A stretch of 64,000 bases of DNA from Halotalea alkalilenta (GCF_001648175.1 NZ_CP015243.1:1178001-1242000); one strand, 5' to 3'. Shown: positions 28,501 to 35,212, counted from the first letter of the stretch. Program-made: numbers and translations. Notes: generated by a model from the sequence alone, not told the origin.

Positions 28501-29447
28501 TTGGAGGCTTTGCCGATCGCATGGATCGCCTGCTCGTAAGAGGCCAGGTAGCGCTTGGCGTCCTCTTCGGTGAGCGCCGCCTCGCCGAGCATGTCGTAGG
28601 AGTAGCGAAAGCCCTTGGCCTCGTGACGGCTCGCGTTGGCGAGCGCCTCGCCGATGGTCTCGCCGGTGACGAACTGCTCGCCCATCAAGCGCATCGCCAT
28701 GTCGACACCCTTGCGGATCAGCGGCTCTCCGCTCTTGCCGATGATCCGGTTGAGCGAAGAAGTGAGCCCGGCCTCGTTGTGGGTCGCGGTCAGCTTGCCG
28801 GTGACCAGCAGGCCCCAGGTCGCGGCGTTGACGAACATCGATGAGCTGCGCCCTAGATGGTGCTGCCAATTGCCGCCGCTGAGCTTGTCGCGGATCAGTG
28901 CGTCGCGCGTGCCCTTGTCCGGTACGCGCAGCAGCGCCTCGGCGAGGCACATCAGTGCGACGCCCTCCTGGGAGGAGAGCGAGAACTCCTGCAGCAGCCC
29001 TTGGACCATACCGGCGCGGCCGCCGGCGTTCTTTTGGCTGCGCAGCTGCTCGGTGAGCCGATAGGCGAGCTGATGGGCCGATTCGGCGAGCGGTTTCGGC
29101 AACCGCGACTGCTCGAGCAGCATCGGCACCATTTCCTGCTCGGGGCGCCGATAGGCGGAGGTGATCGCTGCGCGCAGCACCGACTGGGGCAGGATGCTCT
29201 CGGCGAACTCGAGGAAAGGCTGCGGCTGGGCGGCTGGAGGCGTCGCCTCGCCGAGCTCTTCGCGCTCGGCCGTATCGCCGTCGGGTTGGAGGCTGAAGCC
29301 GCGTCCGTTTTCGATTTGTTCGAGGCAATTGAAGATCGCTTGCTTGATCAGCCAGTGCGGCGTGCGGTCGAGCGACTGGGCGGCGGCCTTGAGCCGGTCG
29401 CGGGTCGCTTGGTCGAGTTTCACACCCATCGTTGTGGTATTGGCCAT
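25509..29447 (-). CDS. putA: Trifunctional proline dehydrogenase / P5C dehydrogenase / transcriptional repressor PutA
   Basis: Oxidises proline to glutamate at the membrane and represses put genes when proline is absent. 1312 residues (E. coli 1320). Order: N-terminal ribbon-helix-helix DNA-binding domain (MGVKLDQATRDRLKAAAQSLDRTPHW, residues 7-45), proline dehydrogenase barrel (MIRLVKGAYWDSEIKRAQ), then aldehyde dehydrogenase with SPWNFPLAIFTGQ, the GSTEVAKLL loop and catalytic Cys in GQRCSALRVL, and a C-terminal domain ending LMTIG. The presence of the repressor domain matches GTTGCA operator copies just upstream. Proline serves as osmolyte and carbon source in halophiles. No putP is adjacent. 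Confidence 0.97.
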   Translation of the reverse strand: MANTTTMGVKLDQATRDRLKAAAQSLDRTPHWLIKQAIFNCLEQIENGRGFSLQPDGDTAEREELGEATPPAAQPQPFLEFAESILPQSVLRAAITSAYRRPEQEMVPMLLEQSRLPKPLAESAHQLAYRLTEQLRSQKNAGGRAGMVQGLLQEFSLSSQEGVALMCLAEALLRVPDKGTRDALIRDKLSGGNWQHHLGRSSSMFVNAATWGLLVTGKLTATHNEAGLTSSLNRIIGKSGEPLIRKGVDMAMRLMGEQFVTGETIGEALANASRHEAKGFRYSYDMLGEAALTEEDAKRYLASYEQAIHAIGKASNGRGIYEGPGISIKLSALHPRYSRAQYDRVMDELYPRLKSLTLQAKQYDIGINIDAEEADRLEISLDLLERLCFEPELAGWNGIGFVIQGYQKRCPLTIDYLIDLARRSRRRLMIRLVKGAYWDSEIKRAQIEGLEGYPVYTRKVYTDVSYLACARKLLAAPEAIYPQFATHNAHTLAAIYHLAGQNYYPGQYEFQCLHGMGEPLYGQVVGKSGLNRPCRIYAPVGSHETLLAYLVRRLLENGANTSFVNRIADHSISLEELVRDPVEEVERLTASEGVQGLPHPRIPLPVELYGGERANSSGLDLSSEHRLASLSSALLNGLNHPLEARPLLARATAPGTLEPVRNPADQRDVVGQVQEAGDADVAEALAASIEAAPIWQATPPAERAAVLERAAELMETQIQQLMGILVREAGKTYANAIAEVREAVDFLRYYAVQARTHFSNDTHRPLGPVVCISPWNFPLAIFTGQISAALVAGNTVLAKPAEQTPLIAAAGVRLLLEAGLPAGVLQLLPGRGETVGARLVADPRVKGVMFTGSTEVAKLLAKNLSGRLDSNGRPVPLIAETGGQNAMIVDSSALPEQTIPDVINSAFDSAGQRCSALRVLCVQEDVAERVLKMLKGAMAEYRIGNPENLSTDIGPVIDLEAKQTIEAHVERMRAKGRRVFQAALGDTEMPTHGLFVAPTLIELESLDELEREVFGPVLHVITYKRQELDSLLERINASGYGLTMGIHTRIDETIAKVIAKAQVGNLYVNRNIVGAVVGVQPFGGEGLSGTGPKAGGPIYLTRLLSVRPNGVPLSVADKEGMSTTQREAILPALERFERWAREQGQPELADYCHLLAELTPSGVTLVLPGPTGERNTYILLPRERVLCLADHGQDLLTQLAALLAVGSQAVWVGDEQSRRCLAQLPEELRERIELIDDWQADGVEFDAVLHHGDSDALLDVCRAVSARPGPIVSVFGLARDERAIPIEHLLVERALSVNTAAAGGNASLMTIG

Positions 29448-29501
29448 GGTGCTCTCGCGTGACGCTTGAAGAAGGTGTCCGAAGACGATGAACGTCGAGC
29501 G

Positions 29502-29530
29502 AGATTAAGGTGCCCAAGAGGGTAGTGCAA
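29502..29530 (-). promoter_or_regulatory. Weak candidate putA promoter
   Basis: On the minus strand TTGCAC (complement of 29525-29530), 17 bp, TAATCT (complement of 29502-29507). Each box matches only three consensus positions, but the spacing is ideal and the -35 lies inside the palindrome carrying two PutA-type sites, as expected for a repressed promoter. Confidence 0.3.
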
Positions 29531-29539
29531 CTAGTTGCA
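29526..29539. promoter_or_regulatory. Paired PutA operator sites (GTTGCA palindrome)
   Basis: A perfect 14-bp palindrome TGCAACTAGTTGCA contains two opposed copies of GTTGCA, the hexamer bound by the PutA ribbon-helix-helix domain in E. coli. It lies about 80 bp upstream of putA. A third copy is at 29603-29608. Confidence 0.65.
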
Positions 29540-29602
29540 ACCCAAGTTCTTCCCCTCCTCGGCTAAAGGAGGATGGCCAGTGCAGAACGAGCACCAGTTG
29601 GG

Positions 29603-29608
29603 TGCAAC
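29603..29608. promoter_or_regulatory. Third PutA-type site
   Basis: TGCAAC, the reverse complement of GTTGCA, in the putA/flavin-reductase divergent gap, about 70 bp from the palindromic pair. A single hexamer could occur by chance; its value comes from the nearby pair. Confidence 0.4.
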
Positions 29609-29720
29609 CTGGGCGGGGTGGCGCTGAAAAGGTGCCGATTTCCCGCCATGAGAATCACCTCGTGCCCGGCCGGCGGCCAGGGCTGCTAGAGTGAAGCGAG
29701 ACTTCGACCAGGAATCGACG

Positions 29721-30341
29721 ATGCGCGACGAACACTTCTACCGCCCCAGCGAGGGGCACGGGCTGGCCCATGATCCGTTCAATTCGATCATTGCGCCGAG
29801 GCCGATCGGTTGGATCTCCTCCCACGACGAGGCCGGGAATCTCAATCTCGCTCCCTATAGCTTCTTCAATGCGTTCAATTACGTGCCGCCGATCATCGGC
29901 TTCTCGAGCGTCGGCTACAAAGACAGCGTGCGTAACATCGGGCGCACGGGGGAGTTCGTCTGGAACCTGGCGACCGAGGCGCTCGCCGAGCGGATGAATG
30001 CCACCAGCGCGATGGTGGCGCCCGCGACCGACGAGTTCATGCTCGCCGGCCTCACCCCGACGCCGTCGCATGAGATCGCCGTGCCCAGGGTCGCCGAGGC
30101 GCCGGTGTCCTTCGAGTGCCGGGCGACCCAGGTGGTGCGGCTGCGAACCGCCAAGGGTGATGAGGTCGATACCTGGTTGGTGCTGGGCGAGGTGGTCGGA
30201 GTGCACATCGACACCGCGCTATTGAAAGACGGCATCTACGATACCGTCGCGGGCAAGCCGGTACTGCGAGGCGGCGGCCCTGGCGACTATTTCACCATCA
30301 GCGAGGCGCAGCGGTTCGTGATGTTCCGGCCGCAAGGCTGA
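29721..30341 (+). CDS. Flavin reductase-like (flavoredoxin) domain protein
   Basis: 206-residue FMN-binding split-barrel protein. Seen are the family N-terminus YRPSEGHGLAHDPFNSIIAPRPIGWIS, the FMN-contact stretch NLAPYSFFNAFNYVPPIIGFSS, and TGEFVWNLAT. Homologues include flavoredoxins and conserved flavin reductases of unknown substrate. ATG 29721 is preceded by AGGAA (29710-29714); the frame is open upstream to 29691 without such a site. Divergent from putA, sharing its regulatory gap, so PutA might affect it too. Role unknown. Confidence 0.8.
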   Translation: MRDEHFYRPSEGHGLAHDPFNSIIAPRPIGWISSHDEAGNLNLAPYSFFNAFNYVPPIIGFSSVGYKDSVRNIGRTGEFVWNLATEALAERMNATSAMVAPATDEFMLAGLTPTPSHEIAVPRVAEAPVSFECRATQVVRLRTAKGDEVDTWLVLGEVVGVHIDTALLKDGIYDTVAGKPVLRGGGPGDYFTISEAQRFVMFRPQG

Positions 30342-30371
30342 AGCGGCGCGCGCGAACGAGGGAAGACTTCG

Positions 30372-30770
30372 ATGAGTACTGAATTGAGTCTGGCGGCTTG
30401 GGCCCTGCTGCTGGCGGTCATTCAACTGCTGCTGCCGGCGATGGCGCGCAATCGTGAGACCGGGATAGGCTACAACGCAGGTCCGCGCGACCGTCCGGGC
30501 CCGCCTATGGGCACGATGACGGCGCGGCTGTTTCGCGCCCAGGCGAACCTGTTCGAGACCCTGCCGCTGTTCCTCGCCGCGGTGGTGATCAATCACCTCG
30601 CCGGGGTCGAGGGGAGCATGACCCTTTGGGGCTGCTGGCTCTACCTGCTTGCGCGAGTGATCTACCTGCCGCTTTATGCCTTCGGTGTGCCGTGGCTGCG
30701 TTCGTTGGTCTGGGCGGTGGGCCTGTTCGGCCTGGTGCTGCTGATCCTCAACCTGCTGATACCTGGCTGA
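30372..30770 (+). CDS. MAPEG-family membrane protein
   Basis: 132 residues with about four membrane helices. It carries the MAPEG pattern RNRETGIGYNAGPRDRPG, then R-x-x-R-A-Q-x-N-x-x-E-T-L-P, seen in bacterial relatives of microsomal glutathione S-transferases. Such proteins may handle glutathione or lipid peroxides, but many bacterial members are untested. 30 nt after the flavin reductase-like gene, so possibly cotranscribed. Its stop codon lies inside a hairpin shared with the convergent gene. Confidence 0.8.
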   Translation: MSTELSLAAWALLLAVIQLLLPAMARNRETGIGYNAGPRDRPGPPMGTMTARLFRAQANLFETLPLFLAAVVINHLAGVEGSMTLWGCWLYLLARVIYLPLYAFGVPWLRSLVWAVGLFGLVLLILNLLIPG

Positions 30771-30787
30771 CGCCCCCGGCGTCAGCC
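30765..30787. terminator. Symmetric hairpin spanning both convergent stop codons
   Basis: GGCTGACGCC (30765-30774), CCC, GGCGTCAGCC (30778-30787): perfect 10-bp stem with a 3-nt loop. The TGA of the MAPEG gene and the TGA of the minus-strand gene occupy mirror positions in the stem. No T-run on either side, so strictly it is terminator-like. Confidence 0.45.
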
Positions 30788-31072
30788 GTTGGCCGCCCGT
30801 GGCTGGTTCTCGGTGAGTTCGATCCACTGGTTGATCCGGCGCGGGCCGAAGCCTTCCAATGCATCGTCGAAGCGGAGCAGATAGAGGGTGTCCTGGGCAT
30901 GGGTGTGCATGCGCAGGCGCAGGAACAGCTCGCGCGTCGGTAGCCGAGTGGCGACCAGCCAGGTGGAGTCGGTGACGCGGGTGAAGCTGCCGCACTTGGA
31001 CAGTGCCTGGAGGACCTTGTCATAGCGCTCGGTGTCGGCGGGAATGTCGCAGGTGATGATGTAGCGATCCAT
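30782..31072 (-). CDS. Small Cas2/SinR-like fold protein, function unknown
   Basis: 96 residues. The start YIITCDIPADTERYDKVLQAL, then STWLVATRLPTRELF and DTLYLLRFDD, follow the beta-alpha-beta pattern of small ferredoxin-fold proteins of the SinR/Cas2/VapD type, in which STWLV is typical. This is pattern recognition, not a search. No CRISPR repeats or cas genes are nearby, so a CRISPR role is unlikely. The ATG follows AGAGGA. Its stop sits in a hairpin shared with the MAPEG gene. A stand-alone gene, convergent with MAPEG. Confidence 0.6.
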   Translation of the reverse strand: MDRYIITCDIPADTERYDKVLQALSKCGSFTRVTDSTWLVATRLPTRELFLRLRMHTHAQDTLYLLRFDDALEGFGPRRINQWIELTENQPRAANG

Positions 31073-31122
31073 GGTCGGATTCCTCTTGCATCGGCTATTC
31101 GCACCATTTTTTCGGCACGAGA

Positions 31123-31151
31123 TTGACGGCGACAGGAATTCCGACCACTAT
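31123..31151 (+). promoter_or_regulatory. Candidate promoter of a small RNA
   Basis: TTGACG (31123-31128), 17 bp, CACTAT (31146-31151). The -35 box matches at five positions, the -10 only at three. It would start a transcript near 31158 that ends at the hairpin 31225-31256. Confidence 0.35.
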
Positions 31152-31157
31152 TGGAAA

Positions 31158-31260
31158 CACGTAGTGGGGAGGTCGGAAGCCTGCCTAACATTCGCCCCGG
31201 AGGCTGCAACCTTCGGAGCCGCTCGAAACGCCCAGTGCTGCAACACTGGGCGTTTCTCGT
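31158..31260 (+). ncRNA. Candidate small RNA with repeated GGA motifs
   Basis: A non-coding stretch between a promoter-like sequence and a terminator hairpin, with no gene in frame. From 31150 it holds five GGA motifs in about 75 nt. The first lies in the loop of a hairpin CCACTA...TAGTGG that begins just upstream of the predicted start, so the start may be earlier. A second hairpin (CCGGAGG-CTGCAA-CCTTCGG) and the terminal hairpin share the loop CTGCAA. Many GGA motifs recall CsrA/RsmA-sequestering RNAs, but fewer are present than in CsrB, so that identity is speculative. Ends and strand are not proven. Confidence 0.35.
31225..31256 (+). terminator. Strong orphan terminator hairpin
   Basis: GAAACGCCCAGTG (31225-31237), loop CTGCAA, CACTGGGCGTTTC (31244-31256): 13-bp perfect stem followed by TCGTTGTTG. 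No plus-strand gene precedes it, which suggests a small transcript. It could work in either direction. Confidence 0.6.
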
Positions 31261-31291
31261 TGTTGCGCCGTGCTAGGGCACGGGGCCAGGG

Positions 31292-31549
31292 TCACGAAAC
31301 ATTGGCTTTGGCATCTCTCGTGTCCTTCCAATAGTTTGAAAAAAGTCGTTTGAAACGATCTTGCCGGGACATCAAGAACTCGTGCGACGCTGCGGCTTCG
31401 TCGAGCGATTCGGTGCGCCCCTGCAAGGGCATGGTCGAATCCGCATGCTGCCGCACGGTGGTTTGGAATCTCGAGGCTCGATACTGCGCTGCTAAAGCCT
31501 CGGGATGGGAATCTCCTCGGCCACGATAGAATCGATAGCCTCCCCCCAC
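31292..31549 (-). CDS. Doubtful 85-residue ORF
   Basis: Open from a GTG at 31549 to a TGA at 31292. The product is polar (FYRGRGDSHPEA near the start, RFKRLFSNYWKDTRDAK at the end), shows no family pattern and has no clear ribosome site. Codon choice is less GC-biased than in neighbours. The surrounding 500 bp (about 31260-31760) is of lower GC. It could be a decayed or transferred gene, or not a gene. Confidence 0.2.
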   Translation of the reverse strand: MGGGYRFYRGRGDSHPEALAAQYRASRFQTTVRQHADSTMPLQGRTESLDEAAASHEFLMSRQDRFKRLFSNYWKDTRDAKANVS

Positions 31550-31727
31550 AAGTGGATAAGTTGTGACTAAGCTGTGTGTGGTTTGAGATCGGCAGCTCGA
31601 TCCGCGTCCTGCTTGGGCGCGATGGGCCAGAAAAATTTTCTATCGGAAAGCGGTTTTCAATTGGGCTTGATGGGACGGCTCCCGTGCTCGCTGGTTATGA
31701 GAACAACTATCATTTGTTACCTTTGTT

Positions 31728-31757
31728 TTGTCAGCATCATGGCGATCAAGGTATAAA
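31728..31757 (+). promoter_or_regulatory. Strong sigma-70 promoter of the rstA-like/rstB-like pair
   Basis: TTGTCA (31728-31733), 18 bp, TATAAA (31752-31757). Each box matches five of six consensus positions. Transcription would start near 31764 and run through the palindrome into the response-regulator gene. Confidence 0.6.
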
Positions 31758-31783
31758 AGCCCCCGAATCTCAGTATCTCCATT

Positions 31784-31821
31784 CGCCGTCATGATTGAAC
31801 CCTCGATATGACGGCGTCATA
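31784..31821. promoter_or_regulatory. Three-half-site palindromic operator before the response regulator
   Basis: CGCCGTCAT (31784-31792) is an exact inverted repeat of ATGACGGCG (31808-31816). The latter is also part of a perfect palindrome, TATGACG-G-CGTCATA (31807-31821). Thus CGTCAT/ATGACG occurs three times in 38 bp, downstream of the promoter. Autoregulation by the response regulator, or binding of another factor, is likely. Confidence 0.55.
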
Positions 31822-31845
31822 CGACTTCGAGCCTTGGAGCGCGTC

Positions 31846-32547
31846 TTGGAAACTCGTAACGACCATATCCTGATCATCGAGGATGACGAGCGTCTCGCGT
31901 CGCTGACGCGGGAGTACCTGGAAGGCAGCGGCTTCCAGGTCAGTGTCGAACACGACGGTGCGAAAGGTGTCGAGAGGATTCTGGCACTTCGTCCTGATCT
32001 GGTGATCCTCGATCTTATGCTGCCGGGCGAGGATGGGCTGTCCATCTGCCGTCGCGTACGCCCGCAGTTCCCCGGACCGATTCTAATGCTGACCGCGCGG
32101 ACCGATGACATGGACCAGGTGCTCGGGCTCGAGATGGGCGCCGACGACTATGTCCCCAAACCGGTGCCGCCGCGGGTGCTGCTGGCGCGCATGCGCGCGC
32201 TGCTGCGTCGCTCCGAAGTGCTCGAGAGCGCACCCGCCGAGGCGCGCCTCGAGTTTCGCGACCTGGTGATCGATTCCGGCACTCGCGAAGCCTGGCTCAA
32301 CGCCGAGCGCATCGACCTGACCAGCGCCGAGTTCGACCTGCTCTGGTTCCTGGCCTCCAACGCTGGCCGTGTGCTGACCCGCGAGGAGATATTCTCCGCC
32401 CTGCGCGGGATCAAGTACGATGGGCAGGATCGTTCGATCGACGTGCGTGTCTCGAGGATCCGGCCGAAGATCGGCGATGATCCTCACCATCCCCAGCGGA
32501 TCAAGACCGTGCGCAGCAAGGGCTATCTCTTCGTTCGGGATGTTTGA
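31846..32547 (+). CDS. OmpR/PhoB-family response regulator, RstA-like
   Basis: 233-residue two-component regulator. The receiver domain (1-120) starts ILIIEDDERL, has phospho-acceptor Asp56 in VILDLMLPGEDG, Thr in LTARTDD and Lys in VPKPVPPRVLLARMR. The C-terminal winged helix (about 130-230) ends IKTVRSKGYLFV. GADDYVPKPVPPRVLLARM resembles E. coli RstA. The start chosen is TTG 31846 with GGAG (31836-31839) 6 nt upstream. The frame is open to TTG 31795, but that would put coding sequence in the palindrome. It overlaps the sensor kinase start by one base (TGATG). Confidence 0.88.
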   Translation: METRNDHILIIEDDERLASLTREYLEGSGFQVSVEHDGAKGVERILALRPDLVILDLMLPGEDGLSICRRVRPQFPGPILMLTARTDDMDQVLGLEMGADDYVPKPVPPRVLLARMRALLRRSEVLESAPAEARLEFRDLVIDSGTREAWLNAERIDLTSAEFDLLWFLASNAGRVLTREEIFSALRGIKYDGQDRSIDVRVSRIRPKIGDDPHHPQRIKTVRSKGYLFVRDV

Positions 32548-34244
32548 TGTTCCAACCGTTTCGCGCCTCCTACCGGCGCGTCTACCTGACCCTGGTACTG
32601 ATGCAGCTGCTGATCCTGGTCGGCTGCATCGTCTCGATCTGGGCTTACGAATCCTATCGTGAGCAGGGCTATCGCGAGCGCCTGGCGAGTACGCCGATGG
32701 CGCTGATCGGCTATCTGGTCGACAACCAGCCGGCCGCTTATCGCGATGCGTGGCTCGAGGAGAATTCGCGCAGGCTCGGCTCGGGGCTTTCGATCGTCGA
32801 TCCGGTCACCCTGGGGCTCAGCGGCTGGCAGCGGATGCGCCTCGAGCGCGGGCAGGTGGTCATCGAAGAGGGTAACAGCGGTTGGAGCCTGTACCGGCTG
32901 ATCGACGACGGTAGCCGGGCGTTGGTGATGCACTCGGTATCGCTCAGCCAGCAGCTGCCGCTCGAGCTGATGGCGATGATGCGTGACTGGATCCAGGAGG
33001 TCCCCTGGGACGCTCGGGATGCTCGCTTCGAGCGCCTGCGTTCGAGCAGTTCGATAGCGATGGGGATGGGCAACGGCACGCCGGATGGGTTGAGCAACGA
33101 GCAGCTGCAGCGGCTGGTGGACCGGCAGGTGGTGCTCAACATCAACCCTAGTGCCCCATCCGTGACGCTCTACGTGATGCTCGACGATGGTCGCTGGATC
33201 GCGGTCGGCCCGGTCGGCATCTTCGCCCAGGCGCCCGTCTGGCTGCTCTATGCGCTGCCATTGATACTCAGCCTGCTCAACGTGCTGATCGGCTACTGGA
33301 TGATACGTCGCGACGACCGGCGTCTGAACGAGCTCGAGGTCAGCGCGGGCAAGATAGCCGCCGGCGACTTCGATGTCCGCGCGTCGATCGAGCACGACTC
33401 CCAGTTCACCCAGCTGGCGATCAAGATCAACGCGATGGCGAGCCAGGTACAGGCATCGCTCGGGGCCCAGCAGGACCTGATGCGCGCGGTCTCCCATGAG
33501 TTCCGTACTCCCGTCGCGCGGATTCGCTTCGCGCTGCAGATGATCAGCGACATCAGCGAATCCGAGACCATTCGTCGGCAGCTCGGAGAGGTCGACAACG
33601 ACATCGAGTCTCTCGACCATCTGATCGATGAGATTCTCACCTACGCGCGGGTGGATAGCGCCGCCGACGGCCACATGCCGCTGGCGAGCGAGTGGTGCGA
33701 CGTCCGGAGTATCGTCGTCGAGCTGGTCGAGGGGCTGGCGCCGCTGCATGCCCAGCTTTCGATCACGCACGCTGGTTTCGACGAGCTTTGGGTGCTCGCC
33801 GACGTGCGCTATCTCACCCGCGCGCTGCAGAACCTGATCAGCAACGCATGCCAGTATGCGGATTCACGGGTAGAGATCCGCCTCGAGCGGATCGGGCGGG
33901 TCGCCTGCCTGCACATCGACGACGATGGCCCGGGCGTGCCCAGGAGCGAGCGCAAGCGGATCTTCCAGCCCTTCGCCCGGCTCGATGGCAGCCGCGCGCG
34001 GCGCCAGCCTGCGCGCGGCCAGCGGCCATCCGGCTATGGCCTCGGGCTTGCGATCGTGGCCAGGATCGTGCGCTGGCACGCCGGTCGGGTCGTGGTGACC
34101 AGTTCGCCCTCCCTTGGCGGCGCACGATTCTCACTGCTGCTGCCGGTGCCGCAGCGCGAGCAGAGTCGCGGCAGGCTGCTGCGTCGACGGCGGCGCGAGC
34201 CCAGCAGTCCTAGCCCTGGTCCTGGTCAGGAAGCCAGCGGCTGA
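32547..34244 (+). CDS. Sensor histidine kinase, RstB-like
   Basis: 565-residue partner of the upstream regulator. First membrane helix about residues 12-34, a periplasmic sensor region of about 190 residues, second helix about 230-250 (LLYALPLILSLLNVLIGYW), HAMP linker, HisKA with His317 in SHEFRTPVARIRFAL, then the ATPase domain: NLISNACQYA, DDGPGVPRSERKRIF and GYGLGLAIVARI. An Arg-rich loop (DGSRARRQPARGQRPS) and a basic tail (RGRLLRRRRREPS) are notable. The ligand is unknown; in E. coli RstAB belongs to the PhoPQ/acid network. Its last 19 bases overlap the convergent metR gene. Confidence 0.88.
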   Translation: MFQPFRASYRRVYLTLVLMQLLILVGCIVSIWAYESYREQGYRERLASTPMALIGYLVDNQPAAYRDAWLEENSRRLGSGLSIVDPVTLGLSGWQRMRLERGQVVIEEGNSGWSLYRLIDDGSRALVMHSVSLSQQLPLELMAMMRDWIQEVPWDARDARFERLRSSSSIAMGMGNGTPDGLSNEQLQRLVDRQVVLNINPSAPSVTLYVMLDDGRWIAVGPVGIFAQAPVWLLYALPLILSLLNVLIGYWMIRRDDRRLNELEVSAGKIAAGDFDVRASIEHDSQFTQLAIKINAMASQVQASLGAQQDLMRAVSHEFRTPVARIRFALQMISDISESETIRRQLGEVDNDIESLDHLIDEILTYARVDSAADGHMPLASEWCDVRSIVVELVEGLAPLHAQLSITHAGFDELWVLADVRYLTRALQNLISNACQYADSRVEIRLERIGRVACLHIDDDGPGVPRSERKRIFQPFARLDGSRARRQPARGQRPSGYGLGLAIVARIVRWHAGRVVVTSSPSLGGARFSLLLPVPQREQSRGRLLRRRRREPSSPSPGPGQEASG

Positions 34245-35161
34245 TCCTCAGGTGGTTCGATGCCGTCGAGCACTTCGAAACTGGTGCGCTTGGCGGTGTC
34301 GAGGAAGGCTTGCATCCAGCCCAACTCCCGCTGTTCGCCGCGAATCGCCGCGTAGAGCGTGCCCCATACTCCCTGCTCGCCGAGCCGCACCGCATTGACG
34401 TAGTCGCGCTCCAGATACTCGGTCAGCGCCCAGTTCGGCAGCGCGCAGACCCCGCGGCCGCTGGCCACCAGCTGCATCATCATCATCGTCAGCTCGGCGC
34501 TGCGCACCTCCTGGGGATAGACCCCGGCGGGGGTGAGGAAGCGGGTGAATACATCGAGGCGGGTATGTTCGACCGGGTAGATGATCAGCGTCTGGTCGCG
34601 TAGCTCCTCGGGTTCGATCCACTCACGCCCGGCGAAAGGATGATCGGGTGCGACCGCGAGCAGGCTTTGGTAGCGAAACAGTGGCTGGTAGTGAATCCCC
34701 GGCAGCGCCTGGGGGTCGGCGGTGATCACCAGGTCGAGCTGTTCGCGTACCAGGCCGTTGAGAGGTTCGAACACGTTGCCGCCGAGGATGTCGATTTCGA
34801 CGTCGGCGGCAACGTGCCGGAAGGCATCGATCGTCGGCATCAGCCACTGGAAGCAGCTATGGCACTCTATCGCCATGTGCAGCCGTGCGTCCCGACGCGC
34901 AGCGAGGCGTGCCACATCGCGCTCGGCGATCCTTACCTGGGGCAGCACCTGCTCGGCCAGCGCGAGCAGCCGCTGGCCGCAGGGGGTGAATTGCACCGGA
35001 CGAGTCTTGCGCACGAACAATGCATCGCCAAGGCGATTTTCCAGCTCCTTGAGCTGGTGGGAAAGCGCCGATTGGGTGAGGTGCACCCGTTCGGCGGCTT
35101 CCACCAACGAGCCCGAGTCACGTAGGGCGATGAGGGTGCGGAGATGACGGAGCTCGAGCAT
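34226..35161 (-). CDS. metR: LysR-family regulator MetR
   Basis: Activator of methionine genes such as metE and metH, with homocysteine as coinducer in E. coli. 311 residues. The winged HTH is at residues 1-60 (LVEAAERVHLTQSALSHQLKELENRLG). The MetR-specific stretches FVRKTRPVQFTPCGQRLL, MAIECHSCFQWLMPTIDAF, LIIYPVEHTRLDVFTRFL and PAGVYPQEV match E. coli MetR closely. No metE or metH is nearby, so targets lie elsewhere. The 3' end overlaps the histidine kinase gene. The 51-bp gap to the upstream same-strand gene is AT-rich and may hold its promoter. Confidence 0.93.
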   Translation of the reverse strand: MLELRHLRTLIALRDSGSLVEAAERVHLTQSALSHQLKELENRLGDALFVRKTRPVQFTPCGQRLLALAEQVLPQVRIAERDVARLAARRDARLHMAIECHSCFQWLMPTIDAFRHVAADVEIDILGGNVFEPLNGLVREQLDLVITADPQALPGIHYQPLFRYQSLLAVAPDHPFAGREWIEPEELRDQTLIIYPVEHTRLDVFTRFLTPAGVYPQEVRSAELTMMMMQLVASGRGVCALPNWALTEYLERDYVNAVRLGEQGVWGTLYAAIRGEQRELGWMQAFLDTAKRTSFEVLDGIEPPEDQPLAS

Positions 35162-35212
35162 TGGATTCGATTTTTTCAGCCTGATTGGTCTTTACTTTAA
35201 TTTCATTCATGT

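Larger units (their letters stand above)
31550..31845. other. Regulatory region of the RstA-like gene
   Basis: About 296 bp of lower GC with no credible gene. It holds the strong promoter and palindromic sites listed separately and otherwise nothing recognised. Confidence 0.4.

Noticed and set aside
31150..31256. Resemblance of the candidate small RNA to SRP 4.5S or 6S RNA
   Set aside because: The conserved SRP tetraloop-side motif and the long closed 6S hairpin are absent.
35162..35212. MetR box in front of metR
   Set aside because: TGAA and TTCA half-sites are scattered, but no TGAA-N5-TTCA palindrome is intact.
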